A program made the position numbers and the translations under genes. Positions 46,943 to 58,439 of a stretch of 64,000 nucleotides of DNA are shown here, piece by piece (within the stretch, counting starts at the first letter, position 1; every line of letters starts with the position of its first letter). Source of the DNA: Prinsepia uniflora. Taxonomy: Eukaryota > Streptophyta > Magnoliopsida > Rosales > Rosaceae. The stretch lies in contig CM064873.1 of assembly GCA_032719365.1 (NCBI GenBank), forward strand, positions 9,458,501 through 9,522,500, in the 5' to 3' direction. The notes under the pieces were generated by a model. The model worked only from the letters and a program-made list of their open reading frames with translations. It was not told the DNA's origin and made no database searches.

Positions 46943-48022
46943 CCCCATTACTTTGATCATATAAAACTGTCCTAAAACTATAACCAATCGTCTCAAAAGT
47001 TGCATCATTAGACTCACAATCCAACCAAGAAGATTTTTCATGTTGACTGCATCATAAGGAGACGGCGCACGCGTCGTCATGTTCTGATGAGGGTCACTGC
47101 ATATGGGCCTCACGTGCCTGCAGGGCTATCTTCAACCTCTAGCCTGGTCGATCCAACCTCCGCAATCCGGTCTCGACCCGGTTCCCATACCTAGCCATAT
47201 CTCCCTCAATCTTTGGCCAATTCTTAAGTTCCACACATCAAATGGAGTCTACTAAATGTCAATAACATGAAATTAACCTCACAACTAGAAAGTATTGCAC
47301 AAGCATGAGAGACTCGACCTTCGAGTTTTCGGCCAACCATCGCACTACCATCCCCAAACCTTCATGCGTCCAATTCCTTGAACTCCCAACTGGGTTCTGA
47401 TCGCCAGGGATCAAGAAACACCATAGTAACCTTTATGTTGTGTTTTGCCTCAAGAATCCAACGTTCAGTTGTATAGAAGCACGAGTTGTGGTTGGTTTCG
47501 AGTTTAGTAAGTTTTCCAATATCCTCCTCATTTCTACTCTGATTTTCCTTCCTCTTTCTCTCATTTGTTCCCCTTTTTCCATTTCTCTCCATTTATTTCA
47601 TCCAAAATCACCATTTCCTTCTTTGGTTCTCCATGGGCTTCTTCTCTGGTTATCCTATACCCACACACACGAACCAAGACATATACATGACAACACAAAC
47701 AGTACCACTAACCCAACCAGGATAGTGACACTTGTCACCATCCCACTTTGACACAGTAATAGTTGTTGACTCACCCTTGAAGTTAAATGACCAAAATACC
47801 CCTAAATATTCTAAACCCATAATGGTCACATATGAACTCTGATTTCGACGTGCTGCTTGTTTAAGGATTCAGTACTCCGAGACCTACATAATAGTCCCCC
47901 AAAAAATTACAGAAAGTACCCCGAACAAAGAGTCAATTTTTGGCCATGTAAATCAAGGGTAAAAACGCCAATTTTCAATTTAATTTATGAAATTGCCCCA
48001 ATTCCTAAGACGGATCGTTACG
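46943..48022 (-). mobile_element. degraded minus-strand LTR remnant G
   Basis: The right edge (CGGATCGTTACG) is a mutated reverse LTR start. Before it come the expected reversed blocks: GACGTGCTGCTTGTTTAAGG (family text for GACGTGCCGCCTGTC), a GGTCTCGACCCGGTTCC block and a CACGCG stretch near 47070. Only the LTR 5' half is recognisable. The other half was not found left of solo LTR A. More diverged than the other LTRs, so older. Confidence 0.65.
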
Positions 48023-49407
48023 TTACTAGTAAGTAAACATGCCCTAAATTGGTGATTGCATATTTTCTATAATAATTACCATGTGAAAAAATGAATTAGA
48101 ATTGAAAAAAAAATATTATATTTTCGAACTCTATTGTCATTATATGGTTTATAACTTATTACTCATCCTATATATATCATACTTTATATATGAGTAATGT
48201 TATTTGGATACACTAAATTAATCATATTTAGTTACACATTTGATGCAGTAATCAATAGATGATGTTATTTTAATAAATTAAATCACTTAGTACAACGTCA
48301 TTCACCGATTGCTATATCAAATCTAGAGGTATACATGGTGCATTTCCATACGGATATTGATAATATCCAAATTCAAACCATTAAAATTTTAACGATTCAA
48401 TACAGTTTGAATTTCTTAAAATTAGAAATGAAACTATTTTGATCGCGCTTTGGATCGAAACAGTTTGAAATCATTTAGGAATAAAAAAACAAGGATAACA
48501 AAAAAAATATCAGGATACAATAAATAGCAGAATAATCAATACTCAAAACTTTGTATATTAAACTTGTCGAGGATTGAATTGTAAACATGCTACTTTATTC
48601 ATCTTAAATATATTAGCAATCTATTATCAATCAATATGTGCTATATTAATTTGACCAGGAAAACAATATGTGCTCGAATCTGGTAAACATCTACTTATTT
48701 TGGTGAAATTCAACGAGTAAAGTATTATTGGTGTGAAATTTTTGATAAAATATAAAATTATATTTTAGTTTTTGTTTATATTTAAGATTTTATATTATTA
48801 GTCATCATAAGACTATATTGTATCATATTATAGATCATATAATTATTATATTAAAGTCATTTTTATTTTTTATTAGTCTTATATAATTGTTATTAGATAT
48901 TTAGGATTTTCACAAAGTTTCATTAAAAATTTTAAACTTTTAGACTAAATTTCTACCATTTCTGTTAAGCGTAACCAATATATTCATCGATATCGATATA
49001 TTCATAAATTTAACTGTCGATATTTCCGTCAATATCGATATTTTCATCATTAATACGAAGATCTGCAACATCAAACTTGGTGTTGCCATTTCATATTTGG
49101 AAAATCAATTGATGGCTTTGTTCCGTGTTTACAGTATAGGACATACAAGTGGACGTCAAGTTTCATCATTTACATTGGTGTTTCTTTCGTTTCTGTGTTT
49201 TTTTTTTCTTTATAATGTTTACCTCCTTTGAATAAGCTAATATTTCATTAGAGATCATGTGTTGGTGTTAGCGTTGGTGATATGTGCACATATATGTACA
49301 ACTCACTCAAATGTAAGATAATGCTTATGTACATATCTAAACCCTACATTATACGATTTTCCACCACTATCTTCCACCCCCCCTCCCCCCCCACCAAAAA
49401 AAAAAAA
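48023..49407. other. AT-rich intergenic DNA, no gene
   Basis: AT-rich sequence with poly-T runs, a repeated ATCGATATATTCAT-type stretch near 48990-49050 and a C-rich tract at 49376-49393. No gene or complete element recognised. Confidence 0.5.
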
Positions 49408-49810
49408 TTATATACCCTACCGTTGAATTCCAAACAATACAGACTTAATTTTTTATTTTATAGAAAAAATTCAATTGTAACTATATACAATATATATAGG
49501 ATACATATATAATATTTATTATATACATAATATAATAAAGGGTCCAAGAGGGGGAAAAAATCAAACACATGGGGCAAAAAGGAAAAAAAAACAATGTTTT
49601 TTTTAATTGTTTAAAAAAATTCTCAATAATTCACTCATCCTCCTTATTAAGATACAATAGGGTAGATGTAGAATATTACTTACAAATTCTGTTTAGGGAT
49701 TTTTGAATAAAAAAAAGGTTTAAGATAAGGTCTTATTTTATTTAATATACAAGTATTAAAGGTTTTAAATAAAAGTAAAAGTTGTTAAGGGTGTAATAAT
49801 AATTTTCTCT
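49408..49810. repeat. dispersed about 400 bp repeat, copy 2
   Basis: The direct-orientation partner of 19233-19650. Both copies follow a C-rich tract and end with GTTGTTAAGGGTGTAA. They lie 30 kb apart in this window, on either side of the LTR stack. Confidence 0.8.
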
Positions 49811-50356
49811 TAATATAACTGCTGTGGATTTTTTTTTATTATACATTTTCATTTTTCAATTATTTTACTATTGTAACCTTTCAAAATAAAAATCCCAATG
49901 TTCAATAATTATTTTTAAGCATAGGTATTTATGGGTTTTGTTGAAAATTTAACAACTATTTTTATCACAGTACCTTCATTTATTAAATTATCTCTTCTAT
50001 ATATATAAGGATTATATTAGAGTTTAAGAAAATTTTAACTAAATTCAACTTCTAACTTTATATATACAAAATAATAAATTCAACTATTGACGATTCAATT
50101 GGTTTTAACTTTAATTTAAAACGCATGACAATTTCTTCGGCCATCGTCACTCTCTCGGCATCGATATAAACCTGGGTGAGTGAAATACCCAACAAAATCC
50201 AAACTAATCCAATGAAAAAAAAAAAATTCCAATGAATTTATTTTGATTTCTAAGAACAACCCAAATGAGTGTTGATTGGCTAGTGTGTGAGTAATTCTCT
50301 TTCAATCTCAGGTGGCTCAAATTCAACGCAAAAAGCACTCTCATTGCAAACCCGAA
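49811..50356. other. AT-rich sequence and leader upstream of the PPR gene
   Basis: AT-rich, with short direct repeats and a TATATATAAGG stretch near 50000. The immediate leader is GC-richer from about 50130. No certain TATA box could be chosen. Confidence 0.4.
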
Positions 50357-53071
50357 ATGAAGCTCGCTCGGCCTCATCGTCCCTTCAAAAACCCTCAAAT
50401 TCACTCCAGACCCAGAAATCTCTGTTCCTCTTCCAAAACCACCTCCCAAGATAATGACGAAAATGATGACTCCCACTTCATTTCGAGCTTAACCAACGTC
50501 GTTCGAGGGAAGCAGAGCTGGAAAATCGCCTTCAACGATCCCGTCATTTCAATGGCACTTAAGCCCCACCACGTCGAGAAGGTTCTGATCCAGTATGTAA
50601 GGAACCCCAGGTTAGCCTTGCGGTTTTTCAATTTCTTGGGATTGCACAAATGCTTCAATCACTCTACGGAGTCGTTTTGTATTCTGATTCATGCCCTGGT
50701 TCAGGCCAATCTATATTGGCCTGCCTCCTCGCTTTTACAAACCCTCTTGCTACGTGGGTTGAATCCAAATGAAGTTTTTCATTTTTTATTGAATTCTTAT
50801 ATGAAACTCAACTGCTCCTCGAGCTTGGGGTTTGACTTGTTAATTCAAAATTATGTGCAAAATAAGAGAGCTTTGGATGCTGTGGCGGTTGTGAGTCTCA
50901 TGAGGGAGTGTAAAATTTTACCAGAGGTTAGAACCTTGAATGCGCTCTTAAATGGGTTAGTGAAATTTAGGCAATTCAATATGGTTCTGCAAATCTTTGA
51001 TGAGTGGGTCGATGTGGGTCTTCGGCCCGATGTTTACATGTATACAGCTGCCGTTAGGAGCCTGTGCGAATTAAAGGATTTACATAAGGCTAAGGAAGTG
51101 ATTCGGTTTGCCGAATTGAATAACTGCGAGTTAACTGTTGTGACATATAATGTGTTGATTCATGGGCTTTGCAAGTGTCAGAGGGCTTGGGAGGCTGTAG
51201 AGATCAAGAATTTATTGGATCAAAAGGGATTGAAAGCTGATATGGTTACGTATTGTACATTGGTGCTTGGTTTATGTAAAGTGCAGGAATTTGAGGTTGG
51301 TGTGAAGCTAATGAATGAAATGATTGAGATGGGATTTGTTCCCAGCGAAGCAGCTGTTTCAAGCCTCATGGAGGGATTGAGAAGGAAGAAGAAAATTGAA
51401 GATGCTCTTGATTTGGTGAAGAGAATGGGAGAAGTTGGGGCGATGCCCAATTTGTTTGCTTACAATGCATTGATCAATGCTTTGTGTAAAGATGGAAAAC
51501 TGGATGAGGCAGAGTTACTCTTTGATAACATGGGTAAGAAAGGAATGTTTCCCAACGATGTGACATATTCTATATTGATTGATTCTTTCTGCCGGAGGGG
51601 GATATTGGATGTTGCACTTTGTTATTTTGGTAAAATGACAAATGCTGGGATTAAAGTAACTGTGTATCCCTACAATTCTTTGATAAGTGGGCAATGTAAG
51701 TTTGGAAAATTGAGTGCTGCAGAATCTCTCTTGTGTGAGATGGTGGACAAAGGAGTGGCTCCAACCGTTGTAAGCTATACGTCGTTGATAAGTGGATACT
51801 GCAAAGAAGGAAAAATTCACAACGCATTTAGGCTGTATCATGAAATGATGGAAAGAGGCATTGCACCAAACACGTATACCTTCAGCGTACTTATATCAGG
51901 TCTTTGTCGTGCAAATATGATGGATGAAGCAACTAAATTCTTTGATGAAATGGTGGAAAGAGGCATTCTTCCAAATGAGGTAACTTATAATCTTTTGATT
52001 GATGGGTACTGCCGGCAAGGTAACACAGTTAGAGCCTTTGAAGTGCTGGATGAAATGCTTGAGAAGGGCCTTGTACCAGACACATATACTTATAGACCTC
52101 TAATAAGTGGTCTTTGTTCGACAGGTAGGCTGTCGGAGGCCAAAAGGTTTGTAGATGACCTTCACAAAGAGAATTATAAGTTAAATGAGATTTGCTATAG
52201 TGCATTATTACATGGTTATTGCAAGGAAGGAAGATTGCACGATGCATTAGGTGCTTGCCGTGAGATGATCGAGAGGGGAGTAGACATGGATCTTGTATGT
52301 TATGCCGTACTTCTTTCTGGAGCTTTAAAGCAACAGGAAATGGGAATATTATTTGGTCTCTTTAACAAGATGCATAATCAAGGACTGAGGCCTGATAATG
52401 TAATATATACAGGTATGATTGATGTGTATGGGAAAGCAGGAAAACTTGATAAGGCATTTGGAGTTTTGGATATAATGATTGGTGAAGGATGCTTGCCTAA
52501 CGTAGTGACATACACTGCCTTGGTATATGGATTATGTAAGGCAGGTTATATAGATAATGCAGAGCTTATTTGTAAGGATATGCTCATCGGCAATGCCTTT
52601 CCCAATCACGTCACTTATGGTTGTTTCTTAGACCACCTTAGCAAAGAAGGAAACATGGAGAAAGCTGTACAACTGCACAATGCCATGCTTGCGGGGTCGT
52701 CTGCAAACACGGTGACATACAATATACTTATCAGGGGTTTCTGCAAAATGGGTAAGTTTCAGGAAGCTTCAGGGCTCCTCGGTGAGATGACAGTCAACGG
52801 TATTTACCCAGATTGTATCACTTATTCAACATTTATCTTCGAGTATTGTAGGAGAGGCAATCTGCGAGAAGCTATTATGTTATGGGATGTTATGCTAGAC
52901 AGAGGTCTGAAGCCTGATATTCTAGCATACAACTTTTTGATATATGGTTGTTGTGTCACTGGAGAACTAACCAAGGCTTTTGAGTTGCGCGATGACATGA
53001 TGAAAAGAGGTTTGAAGCCAAATCGAGTTACATACAACACACTCATCCGTGCAACTTGCCTGACAAGTTAG
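50357..53071 (+). CDS. P-class pentatricopeptide repeat protein, organelle-targeted
   Basis: An intronless 904-residue frame. I place the start at the ATG at 50357 (MKLARPHRPF); the frame extends 15 codons further up only through a GTG. The first 60 residues are rich in basic residues, serine and proline and poor in acidic ones, a likely mitochondrial or plastid targeting peptide. From about residue 150 to the end the protein is an almost continuous array of 35-residue PPR motifs (units such as VVTYNVLIHGLCK, VTYSILIDSFCR, VSYTSLISGYCKEGK), about 20 repeats. There are no E, DYW or SMR extensions after the last repeat, so it is a P-class protein. Such proteins bind single-stranded organelle RNA and affect its stability, splicing or translation. 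Size and opening residues resemble Arabidopsis At5g59900 from memory, but orthology is not shown. Confidence 0.96.
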   Translation: MKLARPHRPFKNPQIHSRPRNLCSSSKTTSQDNDENDDSHFISSLTNVVRGKQSWKIAFNDPVISMALKPHHVEKVLIQYVRNPRLALRFFNFLGLHKCFNHSTESFCILIHALVQANLYWPASSLLQTLLLRGLNPNEVFHFLLNSYMKLNCSSSLGFDLLIQNYVQNKRALDAVAVVSLMRECKILPEVRTLNALLNGLVKFRQFNMVLQIFDEWVDVGLRPDVYMYTAAVRSLCELKDLHKAKEVIRFAELNNCELTVVTYNVLIHGLCKCQRAWEAVEIKNLLDQKGLKADMVTYCTLVLGLCKVQEFEVGVKLMNEMIEMGFVPSEAAVSSLMEGLRRKKKIEDALDLVKRMGEVGAMPNLFAYNALINALCKDGKLDEAELLFDNMGKKGMFPNDVTYSILIDSFCRRGILDVALCYFGKMTNAGIKVTVYPYNSLISGQCKFGKLSAAESLLCEMVDKGVAPTVVSYTSLISGYCKEGKIHNAFRLYHEMMERGIAPNTYTFSVLISGLCRANMMDEATKFFDEMVERGILPNEVTYNLLIDGYCRQGNTVRAFEVLDEMLEKGLVPDTYTYRPLISGLCSTGRLSEAKRFVDDLHKENYKLNEICYSALLHGYCKEGRLHDALGACREMIERGVDMDLVCYAVLLSGALKQQEMGILFGLFNKMHNQGLRPDNVIYTGMIDVYGKAGKLDKAFGVLDIMIGEGCLPNVVTYTALVYGLCKAGYIDNAELICKDMLIGNAFPNHVTYGCFLDHLSKEGNMEKAVQLHNAMLAGSSANTVTYNILIRGFCKMGKFQEASGLLGEMTVNGIYPDCITYSTFIFEYCRRGNLREAIMLWDVMLDRGLKPDILAYNFLIYGCCVTGELTKAFELRDDMMKRGLKPNRVTYNTLIRATCLTS

Positions 53072-53569
53072 ATTCTGTTCATCATCAGCTGCTAGCAATT
53101 ATGGAAGAGCCATTCACGGGTCATATAGGACCCAGGCACACTTTCTGTAACCTTCATACATTGAGATTAGTCAGGTAGCTTCGTTGATTCTTTGGAGGGT
53201 CACGGTGTTTCAATACACATTTTTTTTGTAACTTAGGCATACATCTAAAATTGACAAGGTGATGTGAAATTCTTTTGTGTACATTATATCAACCCTCCAC
53301 TTGAAGGTGGATGGTGTGAGAGAGTGTAATGTATCAACTAATAAATATGGAGCAAATCTCTAACATGAGACAAGCCCTTCTCTTGGGTTTATAAATTATT
53401 GTTGTCATTCTTTTATCTCGGTACAAATCTGTAACAAGTTTTACCATCTCATTGATGTTTCTTGTACGAATATTTGTTGCCTATTAAGAAAAGAAGAATG
53501 CAGCCTAACTCAGTTACTCATATTTTATCTATTCTCTTGTGAGTTGTCTGTTGATTTCTGGGCAGGATG
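53072..53569 (+). other. PPR 3' UTR and short intergenic DNA
   Basis: AATAAATATGG-type polyadenylation-like sequence near 53340 and T-rich stretches. The right end is the 9 bp target duplication at 53570-53578. No gene seen. Confidence 0.5.
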
Positions 53570-53640
53570 AAAAACCTAGGCATATTAGGCTAAATGTATC
53601 AGGAATAAGTGACGTTATCTCAAAATGCACCAAGAATGAA

Positions 53641-53774
53641 AATTTGTATCAATTACATCAGAAACGATTACACCGTCAATACCGTTGTACCAACCATACC
53701 CCAATGAAATTTGTATCAGTTACACCAGAAACGATTACACCGTCAATACCGTTGTACCAACCATACCCCAATGC
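53641..53774. repeat. two-copy tandem repeat, period 67 bp, in the element's left terminus
   Basis: AATTTGTATCA...CATACCCCAATG occurs at 53641-53707 and again at 53708-53774 with only a few changes. It includes the TTACACCGTCAATAC block that is inverted at the right terminus. Confidence 0.9.
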
Positions 53775-54058
53775 ATAAGGATGGAGAATCAAAATTAATT
53801 TCCAATTCATCTTTTCAATTCCCATGATTAGCATGCCCAATCAATTGGTGAGGGACTAGCCCCTCGATTCATGCTCTAAATCTTTCCCTCACCATCACCA
53901 TCCTCGATCATGATTGTGGTGACGAAGGAATTCGAAGCCCACAATCGAAACCCCTCATTCGAAACCCAGAGACGTCGTCTCTATCGCGCCGTCTCGACCC
54001 CTGCTCCCTTTTCCCAGCGTCCCTAGTAGCACCACGAAGACCAAAGATCGAGTTCGAC

Positions 54059-54583
54059 CTAGGCGATGGCGCCGTGAAAGGAGTGAGGGGCGGACTTGGA
54101 AGGCGGAGCGGAAAGCGTTGATCCGCTACTGCGCAGGGAGATGTTCAAGGTGGAGAAATTAGCAGGGATAGTAGCGGTTCCGGTGGCGGCGATGATTGCA
54201 GGCTCCGCTTGCTGGAGGAGCCATTCGATGGTCTCGCCGTCGGACTTGTGGCCCAATTCTCTTGTCAATTGGAAGACTCTGGCGGCGCATGTGCCGAGCG
54301 TTCTTATGCGGTGGTCTTGGCGAAACCTTTGTGTGTCGGTCCTTGGTGGATCGTTTGGCTACTTGGGTTTGTGCTGCTGGTGCTGGTGGCGGAGGAGTGG
54401 TGGTGGGTGAAAATGTCAATTGCTGTTGATGGATTTGGCTTTTTTGGCGGAGTCGAGGAGGGAAACTGGTCGAGTTGAGGTGTGTCCTTCGGATCTGGTG
54501 GCGATGGTGAGGGAGGCATCGACTAAGTGGAGAGGATGGGCGATGGAAGTGGAGGTGGAAGAGGGGGACGACGAGGACGCCAT
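54059..54583 (-). pseudogene. class I TCP transcription factor, frameshifted and truncated
   Basis: On the minus strand an ATG at 54581-54583 opens a serine-rich N-terminus that hits an early stop. Further on, one frame carries the start of a TCP basic region (KDRHTKV) and another carries the basic helix and HLH ([20 protein letters not shown], then [16 protein letters not shown] and [14 protein letters not shown]). At least one frameshift thus sits inside the basic region, near 54320, and the glycine/arginine-rich part of the DNA-binding motif is altered. The frame stops soon after the TCP domain, far short of a normal TCP protein of 300-450 residues. TCP proteins are plant DNA-binding regulators of growth. 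This copy cannot make one. It is inside a transposon-like element. Confidence 0.88.
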
Positions 54584-54599
54584 CATAGTTTTAATCTTT

Positions 54600-54734
54600 A
54601 AAAAAAAAATTAATATAAAATTTAATAAACGACATTAAATGTCTAAATTATTTTTAAAAATTTGTAATACTAAATTATTTTTAAAAATTTGTAATATAAC
54701 TGTCACATCATCAGTTTACGTATTGACGGTGTAA
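54600..54734. repeat. AT-rich tail with two 28 bp tandem units
   Basis: TAAATTATTTTTAAAAATTTG occurs twice in tandem (about 54645-54700) inside the right terminus of the Mutator-like element. Confidence 0.7.
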
Positions 54735-54796
54735 CATCCCTCTTGTATTTTGAGATAATATAACTTATTCTTGGTGTACATATAGCCAAAAACCTA

Positions 54797-55207
54797 TTCC
54801 ATGAAACAATACTTTCGGAAAAACTGATGAAAGTATAACAGCAAGAATCAAATGGCGAAAAAAGGCACACAAAAGAACGAGCAAGAACTAGTTTCAAGAC
54901 TCAAAACCAATTATAACAGCATAACAGCTCTTTTCTGCATGGTTAAAAAGAGACTATTTTTTAAGTCGAAAAAACAAAACCAGTGTTTCTACCTTCAGGA
55001 GATGATACAAGTTCAGCTTCTAAGGACACAGACAACCTAGCATAAGTTGCTCCATCTACACACATCAAGTGAGATCACTGCATTTGTTCTAGATGAACAA
55101 CAAACCAAGTATTATAATTTAGTCAGGTTCACATCTCCCACAAACTATTAACATTTCACTTAATAGTAGACCAGAGCTTTGTAAAAATCTCCATAACAAA
55201 ACCGGGC
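54797..55207 (-). other. ADF 3' UTR and downstream region
   Basis: AT-rich sequence following the ADF stop codon at 55208-55210 on the minus strand. No independent gene seen. Confidence 0.5.
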
Positions 55208-55503
55208 TTAGTTGGCGCGACTTTTGATAACATCGAGACCAATCTCAGTCGGATCAGTAGCCTGCAGCTCTACTTGAATACCATCCAGTTCTCTCTTGAA
55301 CCTGTCCTTGGAGCTCGCGTAGATCATCTTGCTTCTCACCCTTGATGTATCAGGAGACCTATGAACACCAAGAACATAAGCAAAAATGACAAGTGACTAA
55401 ATAGAGGTCCTTTAGTTTATAATATTACCAGGCAATAAAGAAAATCCGGCTTTTCTGACAATTTTCTGCAGTCACAAAGTCAAAATCATAGACAGCATAT
55501 CTG

Positions 55504-55535
<32 letters not shown>

Positions 55536-57373
55536 TTCGTAGCTTTGAGCTGGCTCACCAAGTTTCTCCACTATCACCTGCTTTTGCTTCTCCTCAATCT
55601 TGAATACTATGAAGCGGTACGTTCTTTTCGCCTTCAATTCCAGAAACTTCAGCTTGCAGTCATCATCCACAGCAAATCCGGACGCTGCGTTGGCCTGATC
55701 ATAGAACATAGAATGTAACAGAAAATAAATGTTATTTTTATCAACCAAAAAGCACCATGCAACTAGGGAGCCTAACTTCTCTTCCAAAACCACACATTGT
55801 AGTTTCCAAACACATGACATATAATAACTATCCAACTCATGAAAAACAAAATCTGAGAAATTGCCAAGAGAACAATTTATCATATCTAGTGTTTTGCCAA
55901 AGTTAAATGACGTGGTGTCCTGCTTCGAGATTTAAAAGCCACAAAGGTTTCTAGTCACAACAGGAGGAAAACTAGGATGCAATGCTCATTATCAAACCAC
56001 CAACGCAGATCCTAAAAAGACTATCCAAGAGATATGACTCAAGTCTGAACCATTATATTATAATAGGCACACTTGACTTGAAAATAATTTCAAAACCTGA
56101 AACGTCTTTCCACCCCTTGTCTCAGTTTATCTAAAGGCCAGTCCCAAATGGAAAAGGCAGCAACACCCCTCCACAAGGCGATAGGATATGACACCATCCC
56201 TCGATGGAGGAACTCCCAAGAGGGAGCACCTTCAACATCAATGAGAATTTATATGTGACGTGTACTTTGGAATATACAAGCATCAGTTGCCTGCTCCATT
56301 AAGCTAGGGACTGAATCACTGTCCCATCACAATACACGACTTATCTTGAAGCCGTTTAATTTAAACCTGCAGGATGGTCTAAAGATGTCTATAATTTAAA
56401 CCTGCAGGATGGTCGAAAGATGTCTATAATTTAAACCTGCAGGATGGTCTAAAGATGTCTAAACTAATCAAGAATATACAGCAATATGACAAAAGGAACT
56501 AAGCACTACCCAGTTTCAGCACGATACATGAACAAAAAAGAAATAAGGCTATTTGAGGCATGCTTGTCTTCAGCCCCTGACTACGGACTCTCTATGACTC
56601 ACCTGAGTTTCACACTGTCATGCACCAGGTGAGCACTTGTGTATGGTAGCTACCAAGATTAAGATCAACAACAATTCAAAATCATAACATCAGTGACAAA
56701 AGGATCATATAATTCCGATGGCAAGTACTTGATTCCCAACTCTAATTCAAATAGAAGAAAAAACAGAAAGTGGATGCATGACATTGAGATAAGCTTAAAC
56801 ACCATTTTTAATAATATTCAAATGTCAGTCAAATAATGTACCTAAGAATTGACACCATTTGCAAATATGATTTACAAAAACTCACCAAAAATAATACGTA
56901 CACACTTCACAATCAGCATAACAACATTGAACACAGGGACATACGTGCCAACACTAACAAAATCAATTCCGATACCAAAATACCAAGTAGAAAAGAAACC
57001 CACAAATCCACCAAAAATAAACAAAAAATAAAAATAAAGCCAACGAAATGGAGATTATATAAGGATGTGGTCAAATTTGGTGTAAAAATCCGGAGACGCA
57101 TGCATCTTATAAATCGAAAAAAAAAAAAAACAATTTCATATTTCGCAGCCAATATCTTAATCTACTAGAAACTATATAATGTAAAAATCAAAATAAAACC
57201 TGAATTCAGATCCACTACAATTCAATGAAAATCAGTACATCTAAAACCCAACAAGGATCAGAAACCAGAGATCAAAAATCGTAACTCAAAACATTTAATA
57301 CGGAAAAAAGGTGAAAAAATAAAAATAAAAGCAGTGTACAGGGAAAGAGAAGCGGGAAATAGATACTGACCAT
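55208..57373 (-). CDS. actin-depolymerizing factor (ADF/cofilin), three exons
   Basis: Exon 1 is the ATG alone (57371-57373), followed directly by the donor GTCAGT. Exon 2 is 55429-55694, after an acceptor ending TGATCAG. Exon 3 is 55208-55358. The exon 2/3 junction splits the tryptophan codon of FFIAW-SPDT. The coding total is 420 bases, a 139-residue protein, the standard plant ADF size. The sequence has the plant ADF opening [14 protein letters not shown] with Ser6, the regulatory phosphorylation site, then [20 protein letters not shown], the [18 protein letters not shown] strand and the actin-binding helix [20 protein letters not shown] binds actin and promotes filament severing and turnover in the cytoplasm. 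An intron immediately after the start codon is typical of plant ADF genes. Intron 1 is about 1.68 kb. Confidence 0.96.
56357..56461. repeat. three tandem copies of a 35 bp unit in ADF intron 1
   Basis: TAATTTAAACCTGCAGGATG and the rest of a 35 bp unit begin at 56357, 56392 and 56427. The copies are nearly identical (one base differs in the middle copy). Confidence 0.92.
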
Positions 57374-58439
57374 GGCGGTAGCAGAAAATCTAGGCCAAAA
57401 TGAAAAATGAGCTGAACGGATTGACTCCGGGAGACAATGAAGGACTCTTCTTCTCACTTTGGTGTTTCTGTATGCTAAGAGACCTTTTGCTATGGAGACG
57501 GTGTTGGCTGTGACCTCTTCACCCACCTCTACTCTAATATCATCATGGAGGTCATGCCATGCGTGACAACGCGGAGAGGAGAAAGTTGGACTGTCCAATC
57601 ACGGAGGGACGCGTATGGAGAGACCAGAAAAAGACAAGTTTGCCCTGGATGTTATGTTACGAGTTGCGACATGCCATAAAGTCGGGACTTGTTAATCGGA
57701 CCATTGGCCCGCCCGCCGCCCGAGGTATTTAAATTGGAAAATATCGTGATCTTTTTTCCTCATTAGTTTTTTTTAATTGGATAATCAAGCATATTTATCA
57801 ATAAAGATAAATAAAATAAAATATTAAAGATCCAACAATAAAAATAACTTAAGAAGATAAAAAATGCAAATTGTTAAACTAACAAAGTTCTCATAAGCAT
57901 CAAATAAATCTAAACCATTAAAAATTAAAATACCTAATAGAAATTCTAGATCTGAAAATTCGAAAACCTCTACATCTCCAATAGTCATTGCATCAAGCCA
58001 TCATAGCCACCTTGTCATTGCAAACTCATACCAGCTAAGAGAAAAAAAATGAAGATGTAACCGAAAAATCATCCGAAAAATGGGAGTGAGCAAACTACCC
58101 ACGTATGAAATGCTCTTATCATCTATTTTATGAGGGCAACATGCACTTTAAATCCAACCCAAAACCATGACCAACCGAAGAAGTTCGAAGTTGAAAGCAG
58201 TCGCTGGGTCGAGGGGCGGACATCGGTGATAGGGAGACTATAGTAAATCATGGCAGAAAGCATGTAGTGATGGGTGTTGACAGAATAAAAGCCTGGTGGA
58301 AGAAGATTTATATGAAAATGGGATCTCATATCTAAAGAAACATCAAGATTTACCAAAAGAGGTGAAACAAAAGCCTCCATGAAACGGAAGGGACAAAAAA
58401 TAACCATAGAGGGCAAAAAAAAAAAGAGCATGGCAGAGC
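57374..58439. other. ADF upstream region and intergenic DNA
   Basis: The first 230 bp is GC-richer and probably holds the ADF leader and promoter. From about 57730 it is AT-rich. A minus frame at 58123-58431 resembles no family I know. The right end (58440-58444, TGTAG) would be the target duplication of LTR H. Confidence 0.45.

Larger units (their letters stand above)
53579..54787. mobile_element. Mutator-like element carrying a captured TCP gene (Pack-MULE candidate)
   Basis: AAAAACCTA, 9 bp, flanks both sides (53570-53578 and 54788-54796), the duplication length made by Mutator-like transposases. Both ends start GGC inward. The terminal regions are imperfect inverted repeats: GGCTAAATGTA, AATAAGTGACGTTATCTCAA and TTACACCGTCAATAC on the left (53588-53682) pair with their reverse complements on the right (54720-54787), with indels. 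No transposase is encoded. The interior is a GC-rich class I TCP gene sequence on the minus strand, unlike the AT-rich termini. Confidence 0.75.

Noticed and set aside
50312..50356. Upstream extension of the PPR frame
   Set aside because: The extension begins with GTG, not ATG. The first ATG in frame is 50357 and gives a better targeting peptide.
54096..54478. Plus-strand frames across the TCP region
   Set aside because: They are antisense to the TCP pseudogene and resemble no protein family.
58123..58431. 102-residue minus-strand frame near LTR H
   Set aside because: No motif, family or splice partner recognised; composition fits chance in AT-rich DNA.
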